Notes: generated by a model not told the origin, from the sequence alone. DNA of 64,000 nt from Jannaschia sp. S6380 (GCF_023015695.1 NZ_JALKAS010000001.1:1984001-2048000), one strand, 5' to 3'; positions 1 to 8,370 are shown, counted from the stretch's first letter. Translations and numbers: made by a program.

Positions 1-45
1 GGCATCGTCCAGTGCCGCCCTGTCCATGCCCTCCCAGCCCTTCAT
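1..45 (-). CDS. 5' fragment of an unidentified gene
   Basis: An ATG at position 45 on the minus strand opens a frame that runs off the left edge and reads MKGWEGMDRAALDDA. A purine-rich AGGGGG lies 9 bases upstream of it. It follows atpF in the same direction, but a strong hairpin separates the two, so it probably has its own promoter. Fifteen codons are too few to name a family. The start resembles alpha/beta hydrolases that begin MD.AALDAAYNN, but this is only an impression. Confidence 0.35.
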   Translation of the reverse strand, partial: MKGWEGMDRAALDDA

Positions 46-83
46 CCGGGATCGCCCCCTGATCGCAGGGCCGGATGCGAAAC

Positions 84-104
84 GGGCGCCCCACCGGGAC
101 GCCC
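84..104 (-). terminator. Hairpin ending the F0 ATP synthase operon
   Basis: Nine-base arms (84-92 and 96-104) pair around a 3-base loop with one G.U pair. On the minus strand the stem is followed by GTTT. It lies 30 bases after the atpF stop and before the next start, as expected for a terminator of the atp operon, though the T-run is short. Confidence 0.5.
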
Positions 105-133
105 GCCTGTCAGATGAAGCTGAGAACGCCCCG

Positions 134-688
134 TCAATGCAGCTTGGTCGCGACCGTGTCGATGGACCGGTCGATCAGCTTGTTCGCCTCGGCCGAGGAC
201 ATCTGCGCGGCGATCACCTGGCCCGCGGCGGCCGTCGCAACCTGGACGGCGGTGTCGCGCACCTCGCGGACAGCGGCCTGCTGGGCGCTCTCGATCTGGT
301 CTTCGGCGGCGGCGAGACGCCGGGCGACCGAGGTCTCCAGATCCTTCTTGGCCTGATCGGCGGCGGCGGACGCCTCGGCCTTGGCCGTGGCCACGATCTC
401 GTCGGCCTGGGCCTGCGCCTCGCGGGTCTTCCGCTCGTAGGAGGCGAGGAGCGCCTGTGCTTCCTCGCGCAGTGCCTTGGCCTCGTCCAGATCGCCGCGG
501 ATGCCCTTGGCGCGGTCGTCCAGCATTCCCATCAGGCGGCTGGGCACCTTGAAGTAGACGAGGATGCCGATGAAGACCAGGAAGCCCAGCAGCACGACGA
601 AATCGGTGTTGTGCAGGCTGAAGAACGGACCGGACGCCGCCATGGCGGGCGTGGCCGTGAACAGGGCCGGGATCAGGACATGGCGCAT
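134..688 (-). CDS. atpF: F0F1 ATP synthase subunit b
   Basis: This is the peripheral stalk subunit b of the proton-translocating ATP synthase (184 aa). It has one hydrophobic segment at about residues 28-48, then a long charged, alanine-rich amphipathic helix that dimerises with b' and docks on F1 through delta. The N-terminus (residues 1-18) looks like a short cleavable or signal-anchor leader, usual in alphaproteobacterial b subunits. Its ATG lies 3 bases after the b' stop codon. It is the last gene of atpI-B-E-F'-F. The F1 genes are not in this window, in keeping with the separated F0 and F1 operons of Rhodobacterales. Confidence 0.95.
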   Translation of the reverse strand: MRHVLIPALFTATPAMAASGPFFSLHNTDFVVLLGFLVFIGILVYFKVPSRLMGMLDDRAKGIRGDLDEAKALREEAQALLASYERKTREAQAQADEIVATAKAEASAAADQAKKDLETSVARRLAAAEDQIESAQQAAVREVRDTAVQVATAAAGQVIAAQMSSAEANKLIDRSIDTVATKLH

Positions 689-691
689 CGT

Positions 692-1246
692 TCAGTTCCC
701 TTTCAGGCGGGCGTCGACGGCAGCGTCGATCGCCGCCTGATCCGGGTTTCCGCCCAACGCGCGCACGATTTCAGAGGCGACGTCGCGGGCCACTTCTGAC
801 ACGCTGGCGGTCGCACCGGCGCGGATCTCGGCGATCCGGCCCTCGCTCTCGGCGGACTTGGCGGCGATCTGCTCGTCGGCGCGCGCGATGGCGGCGTCGA
901 GATCTTCCTTGATGCTCGCCCGGGCCTCGCCGGAAATGCGTTGCGCCTCGGCCCGGGCATCGGCCAGGGCCTTGTCATAGGCCGCCTCGGCCTCGGTCGC
1001 CTGGCGCTTCAGGTCCTCGGCCGCGGCAAGATCGTTCGAAATGGTTCCCGACCGTTCGGCCAACACCGCGCCGACGCGCGGCAGGGCGATCCGGGTCAGG
1101 ATCAGGTAGATCGCTACGAGGGCGACCACCAGCCAGAAGATCTGGTTGGCGAACCAGGCATCGCAGAGCTGCGGCATGCCGATGGCGTTGCCCAGGCTGT
1201 TGACGCAGGTGCCCGCAATCTCGAGGTCGATCGGTTCGGTGGCCAT
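692..1246 (-). CDS. atpG: F0F1 ATP synthase subunit b'
   Basis: This is the second, divergent b-type stalk subunit (b') found in photosynthetic bacteria, chloroplasts and many alphaproteobacteria (184 aa). About 33 polar residues precede one membrane segment at roughly residues 35-55. A long alanine- and glutamate-rich helix follows, with several [15 protein letters not shown] coiled-coil stretches. It forms a heterodimer with the b subunit encoded just downstream. It sits between atpE (78-base gap) and atpF (3-base gap). The symbol atpG (also atpF', atpX) is used for b' in these bacteria but means gamma in others. Confidence 0.93.
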   Translation of the reverse strand: MATEPIDLEIAGTCVNSLGNAIGMPQLCDAWFANQIFWLVVALVAIYLILTRIALPRVGAVLAERSGTISNDLAAAEDLKRQATEAEAAYDKALADARAEAQRISGEARASIKEDLDAAIARADEQIAAKSAESEGRIAEIRAGATASVSEVARDVASEIVRALGGNPDQAAIDAAVDARLKGN

Positions 1247-1324
1247 TGGATGGGTCCCGTCAGCTCGGTTTGGTCCTGCGGCGGGGGACGCGCCCCCGCC
1301 GAGCGTAAGGAAGTATCCGCGTCC

Positions 1325-1570
1325 TCAGACGGCGAACATCAGCAGCAGCGCGACCAGGAATGCGAAGATGCCCAGCGCTTCGGCGAAGGCGATGCCGATG
1401 AACAGGGTCGCGGTCTGCGCGTTGGCGGCCGAGGGGTTGCGCAGCGCGCCGGCCAGGAAGTTGCCGGCCACGTTGCCCACACCGATGGCGGCGGCGCCGG
1501 AACCGATGGCGGCCAGACCGGCGCCGATGTATTTGCCGGTGTCGGCCAGAACGATGAGATCGCCTTCCAT
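1325..1570 (-). CDS. atpE: F0F1 ATP synthase subunit c
   Basis: This is the 81-residue proteolipid of the rotor ring. Two hydrophobic helices flank the polar RNP loop (residues 44-46), which contacts the F1 stalk. The proton-carrying carboxylate is Glu64 in the second helix (FAEALG). The glycine-rich first helix ([15 protein letters not shown]) is typical of c subunits. The ATG at 1570 is preceded by AAGGAG. The 78-base gap downstream, before b', is the longest in the operon and may help set the high c stoichiometry. No sodium-binding signature is evident, so proton coupling is inferred. Confidence 0.97.
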   Translation of the reverse strand: MEGDLIVLADTGKYIGAGLAAIGSGAAAIGVGNVAGNFLAGALRNPSAANAQTATLFIGIAFAEALGIFAFLVALLLMFAV

Positions 1571-1607
1571 GGGGTATTCTCCTTACGATGGAACGGGTTG
1601 ATTGCGA

Positions 1608-2366
1608 TTAGTGCGAGGGGTGCAGCGCGTCCTTGAGGTACACGCAGGTCAGGATGGTGAAGACGTAGGCCTGGATGAAGGCGACCAGCACCTCCAGCCC
1701 GTAGATCGCGGTGATCGCCAGGATCGAGACCGGCGCGATCGCGGCGATTGCGGCGAAGCCCGCGAACACCTTGAGCACGGCGTGGCCGGCCATGATGTTG
1801 CCGGCCAGACGAATGGAATGGCTGACCGGGCGCACGAAGTAGGAGATCAGCTCGATCACGGCCAGGATCGGGCGCAGCACGAGCGGCGCCGAAGACACCC
1901 AGAACAGGCCGAGGAAGCCCACGCCGTTCTTGACGAAGCCCACGATCGTGACGGTGAAGAACACCGCGAAGGCCAGTACCGCCGTGACGCCGATATGGCT
2001 GGTTGGCGAGAAGGAGGTCGGGATCAACGCCAGAAAGTTGGCGAAGAGGATGAACAGGAACAGCGTGAAGATGTAGGGGAAGAACTTGACGGCGTCCTTG
2101 CCGGTCACATCCTCGACCATCTTGTAAATGAAGCCATAGGCCAGCTCGGCCACCGACTGGATGCGGTTCGGCACGATGGCGCGCCCGCTGGTCCCGAACA
2201 CGAACAGGCCCACGACGCACAGCACCGCCAGCGCCATCCACAGCGTCAGGTTGGTCACCGTGTACCAATGGACCGGGTCGCCGTATTCGCCGAACAGCGG
2301 GCGGATCATGAACTGATCCATCGGGTGGAAGCTGAGGCCGCCTTCGGAGTGGACTTCTTCCGCCAT
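1608..2366 (-). CDS. atpB: F0F1 ATP synthase subunit a
   Basis: This is the proton half-channel subunit a (252 aa), which lies against the c ring. It is strongly hydrophobic, with five to six predicted membrane helices. The motif [12 protein letters not shown] carries the essential arginine (Arg186), which faces Glu64 of subunit c. The stretch [10 protein letters not shown] near residue 75 is also typical. Its ATG lies 2 bases after the atpI stop, so the two are translationally linked. The order atpI-atpB-atpE-atpF'-atpF is standard for the family. Confidence 0.97.
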   Translation of the reverse strand: MAEEVHSEGGLSFHPMDQFMIRPLFGEYGDPVHWYTVTNLTLWMALAVLCVVGLFVFGTSGRAIVPNRIQSVAELAYGFIYKMVEDVTGKDAVKFFPYIFTLFLFILFANFLALIPTSFSPTSHIGVTAVLAFAVFFTVTIVGFVKNGVGFLGLFWVSSAPLVLRPILAVIELISYFVRPVSHSIRLAGNIMAGHAVLKVFAGFAAIAAIAPVSILAITAIYGLEVLVAFIQAYVFTILTCVYLKDALHPSH

Positions 2367-2368
2367 CT

Positions 2369-2716
2369 CTATTCCCCGTCCTTCGGCGCGCCCGCGCCGG
2401 GTTCCTTCAAGGCATCAGCCGCGCTGATCCGCCCCTGTATCTCCTTCGCGGAGCCGATCATCGTCTTCACGCCGGCCGCGAAGCCCAGAAGCACGAAGAT
2501 CACCATGAACCAGGGCGTCGTCCCCAGCACCGCGTCGATCCCGTAGCCGATGCCGAACCCGATCCCCAGGCCGGCCACCAGCTCGATCACCATGCGCCAG
2601 GCCAACTGCGCCTGCGAATGATGCTCGTCCATGTGGTGCCTGGCCTCGGGCCCCTTGGCGGCGGCGATACGGGCCTCGAGGGCGCGCAGGCGTTCGGCGT
2701 CGGGATCGTCGGACAT
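2369..2716 (-). CDS. atpI: AtpI, assembly factor of the ATP synthase F0 sector
   Basis: This is a small membrane protein (115 aa) with a charged N-terminal half and two hydrophobic segments at about residues 45-68 and 72-92. The second half has the [11 protein letters not shown] pattern of AtpI/Mg-transporter-like proteins. AtpI assists c-ring assembly or stability and is dispensable in many bacteria. I chose the ATG at 2716 (MSDDPD), with GGGGG 5 bases upstream. A GTG at 2728 in the same frame is possible. It is the promoter-proximal gene of the F0 operon. Confidence 0.88.
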   Translation of the reverse strand: MSDDPDAERLRALEARIAAAKGPEARHHMDEHHSQAQLAWRMVIELVAGLGIGFGIGYGIDAVLGTTPWFMVIFVLLGFAAGVKTMIGSAKEIQGRISAADALKEPGAGAPKDGE

Positions 2717-2742
2717 TGCAGCCCCCACGGATGTCGATGCGG

Positions 2743-2771
2743 GGTTTATGGGGCAGGCAGCGCCGAGTCAA
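2743..2771 (-). promoter_or_regulatory. Candidate promoter of the atpI-B-E-F'-F operon
   Basis: On the minus strand TTGACT (2771-2766) is followed after exactly 17 bases by TAAACC (2748-2743), a sigma-70-type arrangement. It ends 27 bases upstream of the atpI ATG. The -35 is close to consensus. The -10 is weak, as is common in high-GC alphaproteobacteria. Confidence 0.5.
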
Positions 2772-2846
2772 TGCGGCCTGAAGTGTATCTGAATCAGTAG
2801 CTTGCAGACCGAACCAAGCTGGCCCATTCCGCCACCTGGCTGCGAT

Positions 2847-2874
2847 AGACGTTCAACCGAACGGTTGAACGTCT
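2847..2874. promoter_or_regulatory. 28-bp palindrome, probable ArsR operator
   Basis: Two perfect 13-base arms, AGACGTTCAACCG (2847-2859) and its reverse complement (2862-2874), flank a central AA. The core TTCAACCG-N2-CGGTTGAA resembles sites bound by ArsR-family dimers. The palindrome ends 35 bases before the ATG of the ArsR gene at 2909 and touches TTGACG (2874-2879), a possible -35 element. Binding would therefore repress the regulator's own gene. It also lies about 75 bases upstream of the atpI promoter on the other strand. Confidence 0.65.
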
Positions 2875-2908
2875 TGACGCGGACGCAGCGCGGGGCCACC
2901 CAGCGGGG

Positions 2909-3232
2909 ATGTCCGATCCCCTGACACAGGTCTTCTCGGCGCTGGCCGATCCCACGCGGCGCGCCATCCTCGGCATGCTGCTGGAGGACGACATGGCCGT
3001 GACCGACGTGGCGCAGCCCTTCGGTATCTCGCTGGCCGCCGTCAGCCGCCATCTCGGCGTGCTCGCCCGCGCCGGCCTCATCCAGCAGGAACGGCGCGGC
3101 CGCGTCGTCTGGTGCAAGCTGGACCCGGACGCGCTGCGCGGCGCATCGGTCTGGATGCAGGGCTTCGGGCAGTTCGACGCGATCGACCTCGACCTGCTCG
3201 AGCGGCTGCTCGACCGCCACCGTCCGGCCTGA
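2909..3232 (+). CDS. ArsR-family winged-helix transcriptional regulator
   Basis: This is a small HTH protein (107 aa) with the classic N-terminus DPLTQVFSALADPTRRAILGML. The recognition region is VAQPFGISLAAVSRHLGVLARAGLI (residues about 34-58), followed by a wing (RRGRVVWCKLDPDAL). It has no paired cysteines of the CxC metal-sensor type, so metal sensing is unlikely. Members of this subgroup often regulate an adjacent SRPBCC/AHSA1-type gene, but none is present here. The next gene, on the same strand, is an unrecognised ORF 75 bases on. A 28-bp palindrome just upstream suggests autoregulation. Confidence 0.9.
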   Translation: MSDPLTQVFSALADPTRRAILGMLLEDDMAVTDVAQPFGISLAAVSRHLGVLARAGLIQQERRGRVVWCKLDPDALRGASVWMQGFGQFDAIDLDLLERLLDRHRPA

Positions 3233-3273
3233 AACTTTCCCGTACGCGGCCCGTTCCGGCCATCCAATCGCCG

Positions 3274-3302
3274 CACCCCGGAGGCATATCATCTCCGGGG
3301 TG
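3274..3302 (+). promoter_or_regulatory. Perfect 10-bp stem-loop just before an orphan ORF
   Basis: CACCCCGGAG (3274-3283) pairs perfectly with CTCCGGGGTG (3293-3302) around a 9-base loop. The right arm contains the only purine-rich Shine-Dalgarno-like stretch (GGGGTG) before the ATG at 3308. The stem could end arsR transcription, although it has no T-run, or it could mask the ribosome site of the next gene. Confidence 0.45.
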
Positions 3303-3307
3303 TCGAA

Positions 3308-3817
3308 ATGGACGTAACGGTGATGCAGGGAATGGAAACGGCGATCTGGTGGAACGGCGAATGGATCACCCGGCGCGACCCCGATGAACGGGCGGCGCTG
3401 GTCTCGCACCTGCCCGAAGCGGATGCCGATCCGGTCCCCCTGTTCGAGGATCTGCGCGACGTCGCCATCCGCCACCTGCGCCGGACCGGTCGTACCCTGC
3501 CGGTGCACGAGGAACTGGCACATCTCTTCGCGGCCATCACCTGCGGCCACCCGGTCCGCGACCGTGACGGCATCAACCCGCCCCTCCTTGTCCGAACGAT
3601 CGCGCCGGACAACCGCGACGGATGCGTGGAGATCGATTTGGGCCTGCCCTTCGACCATCTGCTGGTGGTGCGGATCACACCCGATTTCGCCATCGCGGGG
3701 CGCCGCGTGGATCGTGCTGCCCTGCCCCGTGGCACGGAAGAAGGCGTCCTGCAACTCGCATGGTCCGACCTGACCACGGCCGAGATCGCCTGGCATGGCT
3801 ATCCGGTCGCACCCTAG
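3308..3817 (+). CDS. Protein of unknown function, 169 aa
   Basis: I do not recognise this protein. It is soluble, with no signal peptide or membrane segment. It starts with an acidic, tryptophan-containing stretch (ETAIWWNGEWITRRDPDERA) and ends with a likely beta-rich half (VEIDLGLPFDHLLVVRITPDF). Codon use is strongly GC at third positions, as in its neighbours, so it is probably real although a long antisense frame also exists. Alternative starts are ATGs at 3323 and 3332. Its stop codon shares the CTAG tetranucleotide with the stop of the convergent EcsC gene. It follows arsR on the same strand and could be its target. Confidence 0.6.
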   Translation: MDVTVMQGMETAIWWNGEWITRRDPDERAALVSHLPEADADPVPLFEDLRDVAIRHLRRTGRTLPVHEELAHLFAAITCGHPVRDRDGINPPLLVRTIAPDNRDGCVEIDLGLPFDHLLVVRITPDFAIAGRRVDRAALPRGTEEGVLQLAWSDLTTAEIAWHGYPVAP

Positions 3818-4587
3818 CGCGCGATACGCGACTTCAACTCGGCCGTCAGCACGTTCATGTCCTCGCCGGTCTGCGCGCCCAGGCGCATCAACCCGAACTG
3901 CACGCGCGCGACCTCCTGATAGTAGCTGGTGAAGATCCAGTTGGTCGCCGCTCCCGCCGCCGCGCCGATGACCGGCACGGTCTGCGCGGCCAGTTTCTGA
4001 CCCAGGGGCACGGCAAGCCTGGGCGCCACCTTGGCGATCAGGCCATGAATGGCCGGTCCGGTGACGGACAGGCGCATGGTCATGAAGCTGAGATCGGTGC
4101 CGTCATCGTCGTCCAGCGGCCCGGCGGCGGCGAAGACGCGCAGGCAGGCGGCGCGCACCTCGGGCAGGGCCGGGTCGAAGCCGTGCTCGTCGGCGATGGT
4201 CTGGATCGCGCGCAGGATCACGGTGGTCGTGACCGGCAGCTCGGCCAGCGCCGAGGGCAGGCCGCCGAACCCGCCCGCGGCCCCGGTGCCGAGCGTGATC
4301 GCGCGGGTCAGCCAGTCGGACGTGTCGGCGATACGCCCGCCACGCGTGGCGGCGGCGGCATTGAAGCTCTGCTCCAGCGCGGCCGCCGTGGCGCGCTCCA
4401 ACCCCGCGCGCACGGGCCGGGGCAGCATGTCGAGCATCCCCTCGGCCTGGGTCCCGACGAGGTTCAGAAGTTGCAGCCCGACGCCCGACGCCGCCTTCAT
4501 GCGCCCGGCCAGGCGGTCCAGCTCCGCCTCCCGGTCGAGGGGCGGAAAGACCTGTTGGCGGCGCGGCGGATCCAGCTTGTCGTCCAT
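3814..4587 (-). CDS. EcsC family protein
   Basis: This 257-residue protein has the features of the EcsC family. The N-terminal part is a charged helix (DREAELDRLAGRMKAASGVGL). A central region rich in glycine and alanine (TLGTGAAGGFGGLPSALAELP) is followed by TTTVILRAIQTIADEHGFDP, and the C-terminal hydrophobic stretch is QTVPVIGAAAGAATNWIFTSYY. EcsC proteins are membrane-associated. In Bacillus one lies beside an ABC transporter, but the molecular role is not established. The start is the ATG at 4587 (MDDKLD); the frame stays open upstream only because it runs antisense through the GNAT gene. It is probably co-transcribed with that gene, 26 bases upstream. Confidence 0.82.
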   Translation of the reverse strand: MDDKLDPPRRQQVFPPLDREAELDRLAGRMKAASGVGLQLLNLVGTQAEGMLDMLPRPVRAGLERATAAALEQSFNAAAATRGGRIADTSDWLTRAITLGTGAAGGFGGLPSALAELPVTTTVILRAIQTIADEHGFDPALPEVRAACLRVFAAAGPLDDDDGTDLSFMTMRLSVTGPAIHGLIAKVAPRLAVPLGQKLAAQTVPVIGAAAGAATNWIFTSYYQEVARVQFGLMRLGAQTGEDMNVLTAELKSRIAR

Positions 4588-4613
4588 GATCCGAATGTGG
4601 GGGTTGCCGCGCG

Positions 4614-5090
4614 TCAGGGCAAGTCGATCCGCGTGACCGGGCCCTGGATCCCGTCCCAGTCCCAGATGCCCAGCACGCGGTCGGGGTTGGTCGGCGGCGG
4701 CATCGTCACGCCGTCCAGCCGGCGAAACCCGAACCGCCCATAGTAGGACGCGTCGCCTACCAGCAGCACGCGCTCCACCCCGGCGAGGGCCGCCCGGTCC
4801 AGCCCAGACTGCAGAAGGAACGCGCCCAGCCCCTCGCCCTGGCGCGTCGGGTGCACGGCCACCGGACCCAGCAACATGGCGTCGCGCCCGCCGGCCCGCA
4901 CCGGCCAGAAGCGGATCGCGCCAGCCACCTCGCCTGCCCGGCCGCGCGCGATCAGGCACAGGTCCCGCGCCGGCGGCACGCCGTCGCGCAGGCGGTACGA
5001 CGACAGGGCCGTGCGACCGGGCGCGAAGCAGGTATCCAGCAGGGCCTCTACCTCATGAGCGTCGGCCGCGGTCTCGCGCATCAGTTCCAT
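4614..5090 (-). CDS. GNAT family N-acetyltransferase
   Basis: This 158-residue acetyltransferase has the GNAT fold. Motif A, AVHPTRQGEGLGAFLLQSGL, carries the acetyl-CoA pyrophosphate loop (RQGEGLG), and YYGRFGFRRLDG near the C-terminus is motif B. The pattern resembles YhbS-like small-molecule or protein acetyltransferases, but the substrate cannot be told from sequence. It has its own ATG at 5090 and heads a pair with the EcsC gene. It diverges from the flavin-reductase-like gene across a 71-base intergenic region. Confidence 0.85.
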   Translation of the reverse strand: MELMRETAADAHEVEALLDTCFAPGRTALSSYRLRDGVPPARDLCLIARGRAGEVAGAIRFWPVRAGGRDAMLLGPVAVHPTRQGEGLGAFLLQSGLDRAALAGVERVLLVGDASYYGRFGFRRLDGVTMPPPTNPDRVLGIWDWDGIQGPVTRIDLP

Positions 5091-5161
5091 GGCCGACCTT
5101 GTGGCGCTTGCCGTCCGGGACCGCTAGTCCTCCTCCGGTATCCCATGACCGGAGCCTTTCG

Positions 5162-5764
5162 ATGTTCTACCGCCCCGAGGACGGCCACGGCCTGCCGCAC
5201 AACCCGTTCAACGCCGTCGTCTCGCCGCGCCCGATCGGCTGGATCTCCACCCGGGGGGCGGCGGGCGACAATCTCGCGCCCTATTCCTTCTTCAACGCCG
5301 TGGCCTACGTGCCGCCGCAAGTGATGTTCGCCTCGACCTCGGCCAAGCCCGACCGGGACGGCACCAAGGACAGCGTCGCCCAGGCGCGCGAGTCGGGGGT
5401 GTTCTGCGTGAACATCGTCGAATACGCGGCCCGCGACGTGATGAACGCTTCGTCGGGGGCGCATCCGGCGGGGACCGACGAGTTCGGGGTCGCCGGTGTC
5501 GCCAAGGCCGAATGCGACACGATCGAATGCCCGCGCGTGGCGGACGCGCCCGCGTCGCTGGAATGCCGCGTCGGCCGCATCGTGCAGCTGCCGGGGGATG
5601 CGAACTTCACCGTCTTCGGCGAGGTCACCGGCGTCCACCTCCGCGACGACTGCATCCGCGACGGACGCTTCGATGTGATGGCCTTCGGCCCGATGGCCCG
5701 GCTGGGCTACATGGACTACACGCGGGTCGAGAACCTGTTCTCGCTGACACGTCCCGACGTCTGA
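5162..5764 (+). CDS. Flavin reductase-like domain flavoprotein
   Basis: The 200-residue product has a flavin reductase-like (split-barrel FMN-binding) domain. HNPFNAVVSPRPIGWIST near the start and APYSFFNAVAYVPPQVMFAST are characteristic of the group that binds FMN non-covalently, and FCVNIVEYAARD follows. Such proteins reduce flavin with NAD(P)H or act as flavoprotein oxidoreductases. The physiological partner is unknown. I chose the ATG at 5162 because GGAG lies 8 bases upstream and the family's conserved residues begin soon after. An in-frame ATG at 5099 would add an unconserved leader. Confidence 0.85.
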   Translation: MFYRPEDGHGLPHNPFNAVVSPRPIGWISTRGAAGDNLAPYSFFNAVAYVPPQVMFASTSAKPDRDGTKDSVAQARESGVFCVNIVEYAARDVMNASSGAHPAGTDEFGVAGVAKAECDTIECPRVADAPASLECRVGRIVQLPGDANFTVFGEVTGVHLRDDCIRDGRFDVMAFGPMARLGYMDYTRVENLFSLTRPDV

Positions 5765-5780
5765 CCGGGCCGGGCGGGCG

Positions 5781-7376
5781 TCAATGCCCGCCCAGGATCC
5801 CCGTTCGCACGCCATAGTCGGCCGCGACCGCATAGTCGGGGTCGTCGTCGCTGTCGACCATCAGGTGCCCCGCCCGCGTCAGCAGCTTGTGGCAATCGCG
5901 GGTCAGGTGACGCAGCTGGATGCGCTTGCCCTCGGCCTCGTACTTGGCGGCGACCGCCTCGATCGCCTGCAGGGCGGACTGGTCGGCGACGCGGCTCTCG
6001 GCGAAGTCGATGATGACCTGGCCCGGGTCGTCCTTGGGGTGGAACATCTCGATGAAGCCGGTGGCCGACCCGAAGAAGAGCGGCCCCTTCACCTGATAGA
6101 CGCGCGCGCCTTCGGGCGTCTCGTAGGACGTCGCATGGATGCGCGTCGCGTTCTGCCAGGCATAGGCCAGCGCGCTGACGATCACGCCCACGACGACGGC
6201 GATGGCGAGGTCGGTCATCACCGTCACGATGGTCACCAGGATGATGACCACCGCGTCGATGCGCGGGACCTTGGCCAGGATCTTGATCGAGTTCCACGCG
6301 AAGGTGCCGATCACGACCATGAACATCACGCCGACCAGCGCGGCCAGCGGGATGACCTCGATCAGCGGCGACGCGACGAGGATGAAGGCCAGCAGGAACA
6401 GCGCCGCCGACACGCCCGAGATGCGTGTGCGGCCGCCGGATTTCACGTTGATCATCGACTGGCCGATCATGGCGCAGCCACCCATGCCGCCGAAGAAACC
6501 GGTCACGGTGTTGGCCGCGCCCTGGGCGATGCATTCCTGCGACGCGCCGCCCCGCTGGCCCGTGATCTCGCCCACGAGGTTCAGCGTCAGCAGCGATTCG
6601 ATCAGGCCGATCGCGGCCAGGATGATCGCGTAGGGCAGGATTATCTCGAACGTCTCCCAGTTGAGCGGGACCACCGGGATGCCGAAATCCGGCAATCCGC
6701 CCGAGATCGAGGCGAGGTCGGCCACCCTTGGGACGTCCAGATCCAGCGCGATGACCAGCCCCGCCGTGATCGCGATGCCCGCCAGCGGCGCCGGGACGAC
6801 CGAGGTCAGACGCGGCAGCGCCCAGATCACCGCCATCGTCAGGACCACCAGGCCCAGCACCAGCGCCAGTTGTTCGCCCTGCATCCAGGCGCCGCCTTCC
6901 AGGCGGAAGAAATCCAGTTGCGACAGGCCGATAACGATGGCCAGCCCGTTGACGAAGCCCAGCATGACCGGATGCGGCACCAGGCGGATGAACTTGCCCC
7001 ATCGCATGATGCCCACGACGACCTGCAGAAGGCCCATCAGGATCACGGTCGCGAACAGGTACTGCACCCCGTGCTGCGCGACGAGGCTGACCATAACCAC
7101 CGCCAGCGCCCCCGTCGCGCCCGAGATCATGCCCGGGCGTCCGCCGATCAGCGCCGTGATCAGTCCGACGATGAAGGCCGCATAAAGGCCGACCAGCGGT
7201 TCCACACCGGCGACGAAGGCGAAGGCCACCGCCTCGGGCACGAGGGCCAGGGCCACGGTCAGGCCGGCCAGGACCTCGATCCGCAGGACCGAGGGCGTCA
7301 GGGAAGAGGTCGGCGCGACCCTGAGGTCGGGCCCGTCGAAACGGTCGGCAAGGCGTGCCAGCAGGGAGCTGCTCAA
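5781..7376 (-). CDS. SulP family anion transporter with STAS domain
   Basis: This 531-residue membrane protein belongs to the SulP/SLC26 family. Residues about 25-400 hold 10-14 membrane helices, with the family signature LTPSVLRIEVLAGLTVALAL near the start. A cytoplasmic STAS domain follows at about 430-520. Substrates in the family include sulfate, bicarbonate and dicarboxylates; this one cannot be assigned. The open frame begins at a TTG (7376) with AAGGA 8 bases upstream, which I accept because no ATG lies nearby. It diverges from mtnP across 133 bases in which I see no clear promoter. Confidence 0.92.
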   Translation of the reverse strand: MSSSLLARLADRFDGPDLRVAPTSSLTPSVLRIEVLAGLTVALALVPEAVAFAFVAGVEPLVGLYAAFIVGLITALIGGRPGMISGATGALAVVMVSLVAQHGVQYLFATVILMGLLQVVVGIMRWGKFIRLVPHPVMLGFVNGLAIVIGLSQLDFFRLEGGAWMQGEQLALVLGLVVLTMAVIWALPRLTSVVPAPLAGIAITAGLVIALDLDVPRVADLASISGGLPDFGIPVVPLNWETFEIILPYAIILAAIGLIESLLTLNLVGEITGQRGGASQECIAQGAANTVTGFFGGMGGCAMIGQSMINVKSGGRTRISGVSAALFLLAFILVASPLIEVIPLAALVGVMFMVVIGTFAWNSIKILAKVPRIDAVVIILVTIVTVMTDLAIAVVVGVIVSALAYAWQNATRIHATSYETPEGARVYQVKGPLFFGSATGFIEMFHPKDDPGQVIIDFAESRVADQSALQAIEAVAAKYEAEGKRIQLRHLTRDCHKLLTRAGHLMVDSDDDPDYAVAADYGVRTGILGGH

Positions 7377-7509
7377 GGATCGGATCCTTCGTGGTACTGT
7401 CGATACGGAGTCGGGGCGCGCTTAGCAGGGTTCGGCATTCGGCGACACCCCCTGCCCGCCCGTTGCGCTCGCGCCCGCGGCACGGCAGGTTCGATGCGCG
7501 GATGAGGGG

Positions 7510-8370
7510 ATGGCCATGCCAGTGATCGGAATCGTCGGGGGCTCGGGCCTCTATCAGGTGGCCGGCCTGCAGGACGCGCGCTGGCGGGATGTCGAGACGC
7601 CATGGGGCGCGCCGTCGGATCAACTCCTCTGTGGCACGCTGGACGACGTGGCCATGGTCTTCCTGCCCCGCCACGGGCGCGGGCACGTCCACACGCCCAC
7701 CTCCGTGCCCTATCGCGCGAACGTCGCGGCGCTCAAATCGGTTGGGGTCACGCATCTGGTGTCCGTCTCGGCCGTCGGATCCTTCCGCGAGGAGATGGCC
7801 CCGGGCGATTTCGTCGTCGTCGACCAGTTCGTGGACCGCACGCAGGGCCGCGCGAACTCGTTCTTCGGGCCGGGCCTCGTGGCCCATGTCTCGGCCGCCC
7901 ACCCTACCTGCGCCGCGCTTTCGAAGGCCTGCGCCGAAGCCGGACGCCTGGCGGGGGGCACGGTGCACGAAGGCGGCACCTACCTGGCGATGGAGGGGCC
8001 GCAATTCTCGACCCTGGCGGAATCGCGCATCTACCGCGACATGGGCTGCGACGTCATCGGGATGACCAACATGCCCGAGGCCAAGCTGGCCCGCGAGGCG
8101 GAGCTACACTATGCCAGCGTGGCGATGGTCACCGACTACGACAGCTGGCACCCCGAGCATGGCAGCGTCCAGATCACCGACATCCTGGCCACGCTGAAAG
8201 GAAACGTCGAACGCGCAGCGGCGATGGTGGCGGCCCTGCCCCGGCTGGTGGCCGAGGGCTGCGACACGGGCTGCGACCGTGCGCTGGACCACGCGGTGAT
8301 GACCGCGCCCGACGCGCGCGATGCGGAGATGGTTGCGCGGCTGCGCGGCATCGCGGGTCGCGTGCTGTGA
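7510..8370 (+). CDS. mtnP: S-methyl-5'-thioadenosine phosphorylase
   Basis: MtnP (286 aa) splits methylthioadenosine with phosphate into adenine and 5-methylthioribose 1-phosphate in methionine salvage. Family motifs seen are GIVGGSGLYQV (phosphate site), RHGRGHVHTPTSVPYRAN, and the purine-site segment YLAMEGPQFSTLAESR followed by GMTNMPEAKLARE. The length is close to the usual 280-290. A second ATG six bases on (7516, MPVIG) may be the true start. The stop overlaps the GTG start of the DUF2927 gene (GTGA). The adenine product is the substrate of Apt, encoded two genes downstream. Confidence 0.95.
   Translation: MAMPVIGIVGGSGLYQVAGLQDARWRDVETPWGAPSDQLLCGTLDDVAMVFLPRHGRGHVHTPTSVPYRANVAALKSVGVTHLVSVSAVGSFREEMAPGDFVVVDQFVDRTQGRANSFFGPGLVAHVSAAHPTCAALSKACAEAGRLAGGTVHEGGTYLAMEGPQFSTLAESRIYRDMGCDVIGMTNMPEAKLAREAELHYASVAMVTDYDSWHPEHGSVQITDILATLKGNVERAAAMVAALPRLVAEGCDTGCDRALDHAVMTAPDARDAEMVARLRGIAGRVL

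Noticed and set aside
2790..2850. A tRNA-Leu-like string on the minus strand (GCCAGGTGGCGGAATGG)
   Set aside because: It resembles the 5' acceptor and D-arm of tRNA-Leu, but no anticodon arm, T-arm or 3' acceptor pairing follows, so it is at most a chance or relic match.
5716..8004. Long open frames antisense to or out of frame with the SulP and mtnP genes
   Set aside because: They are arginine-, glycine- and histidine-rich shadows typical of high GC third positions, with no domain signature.
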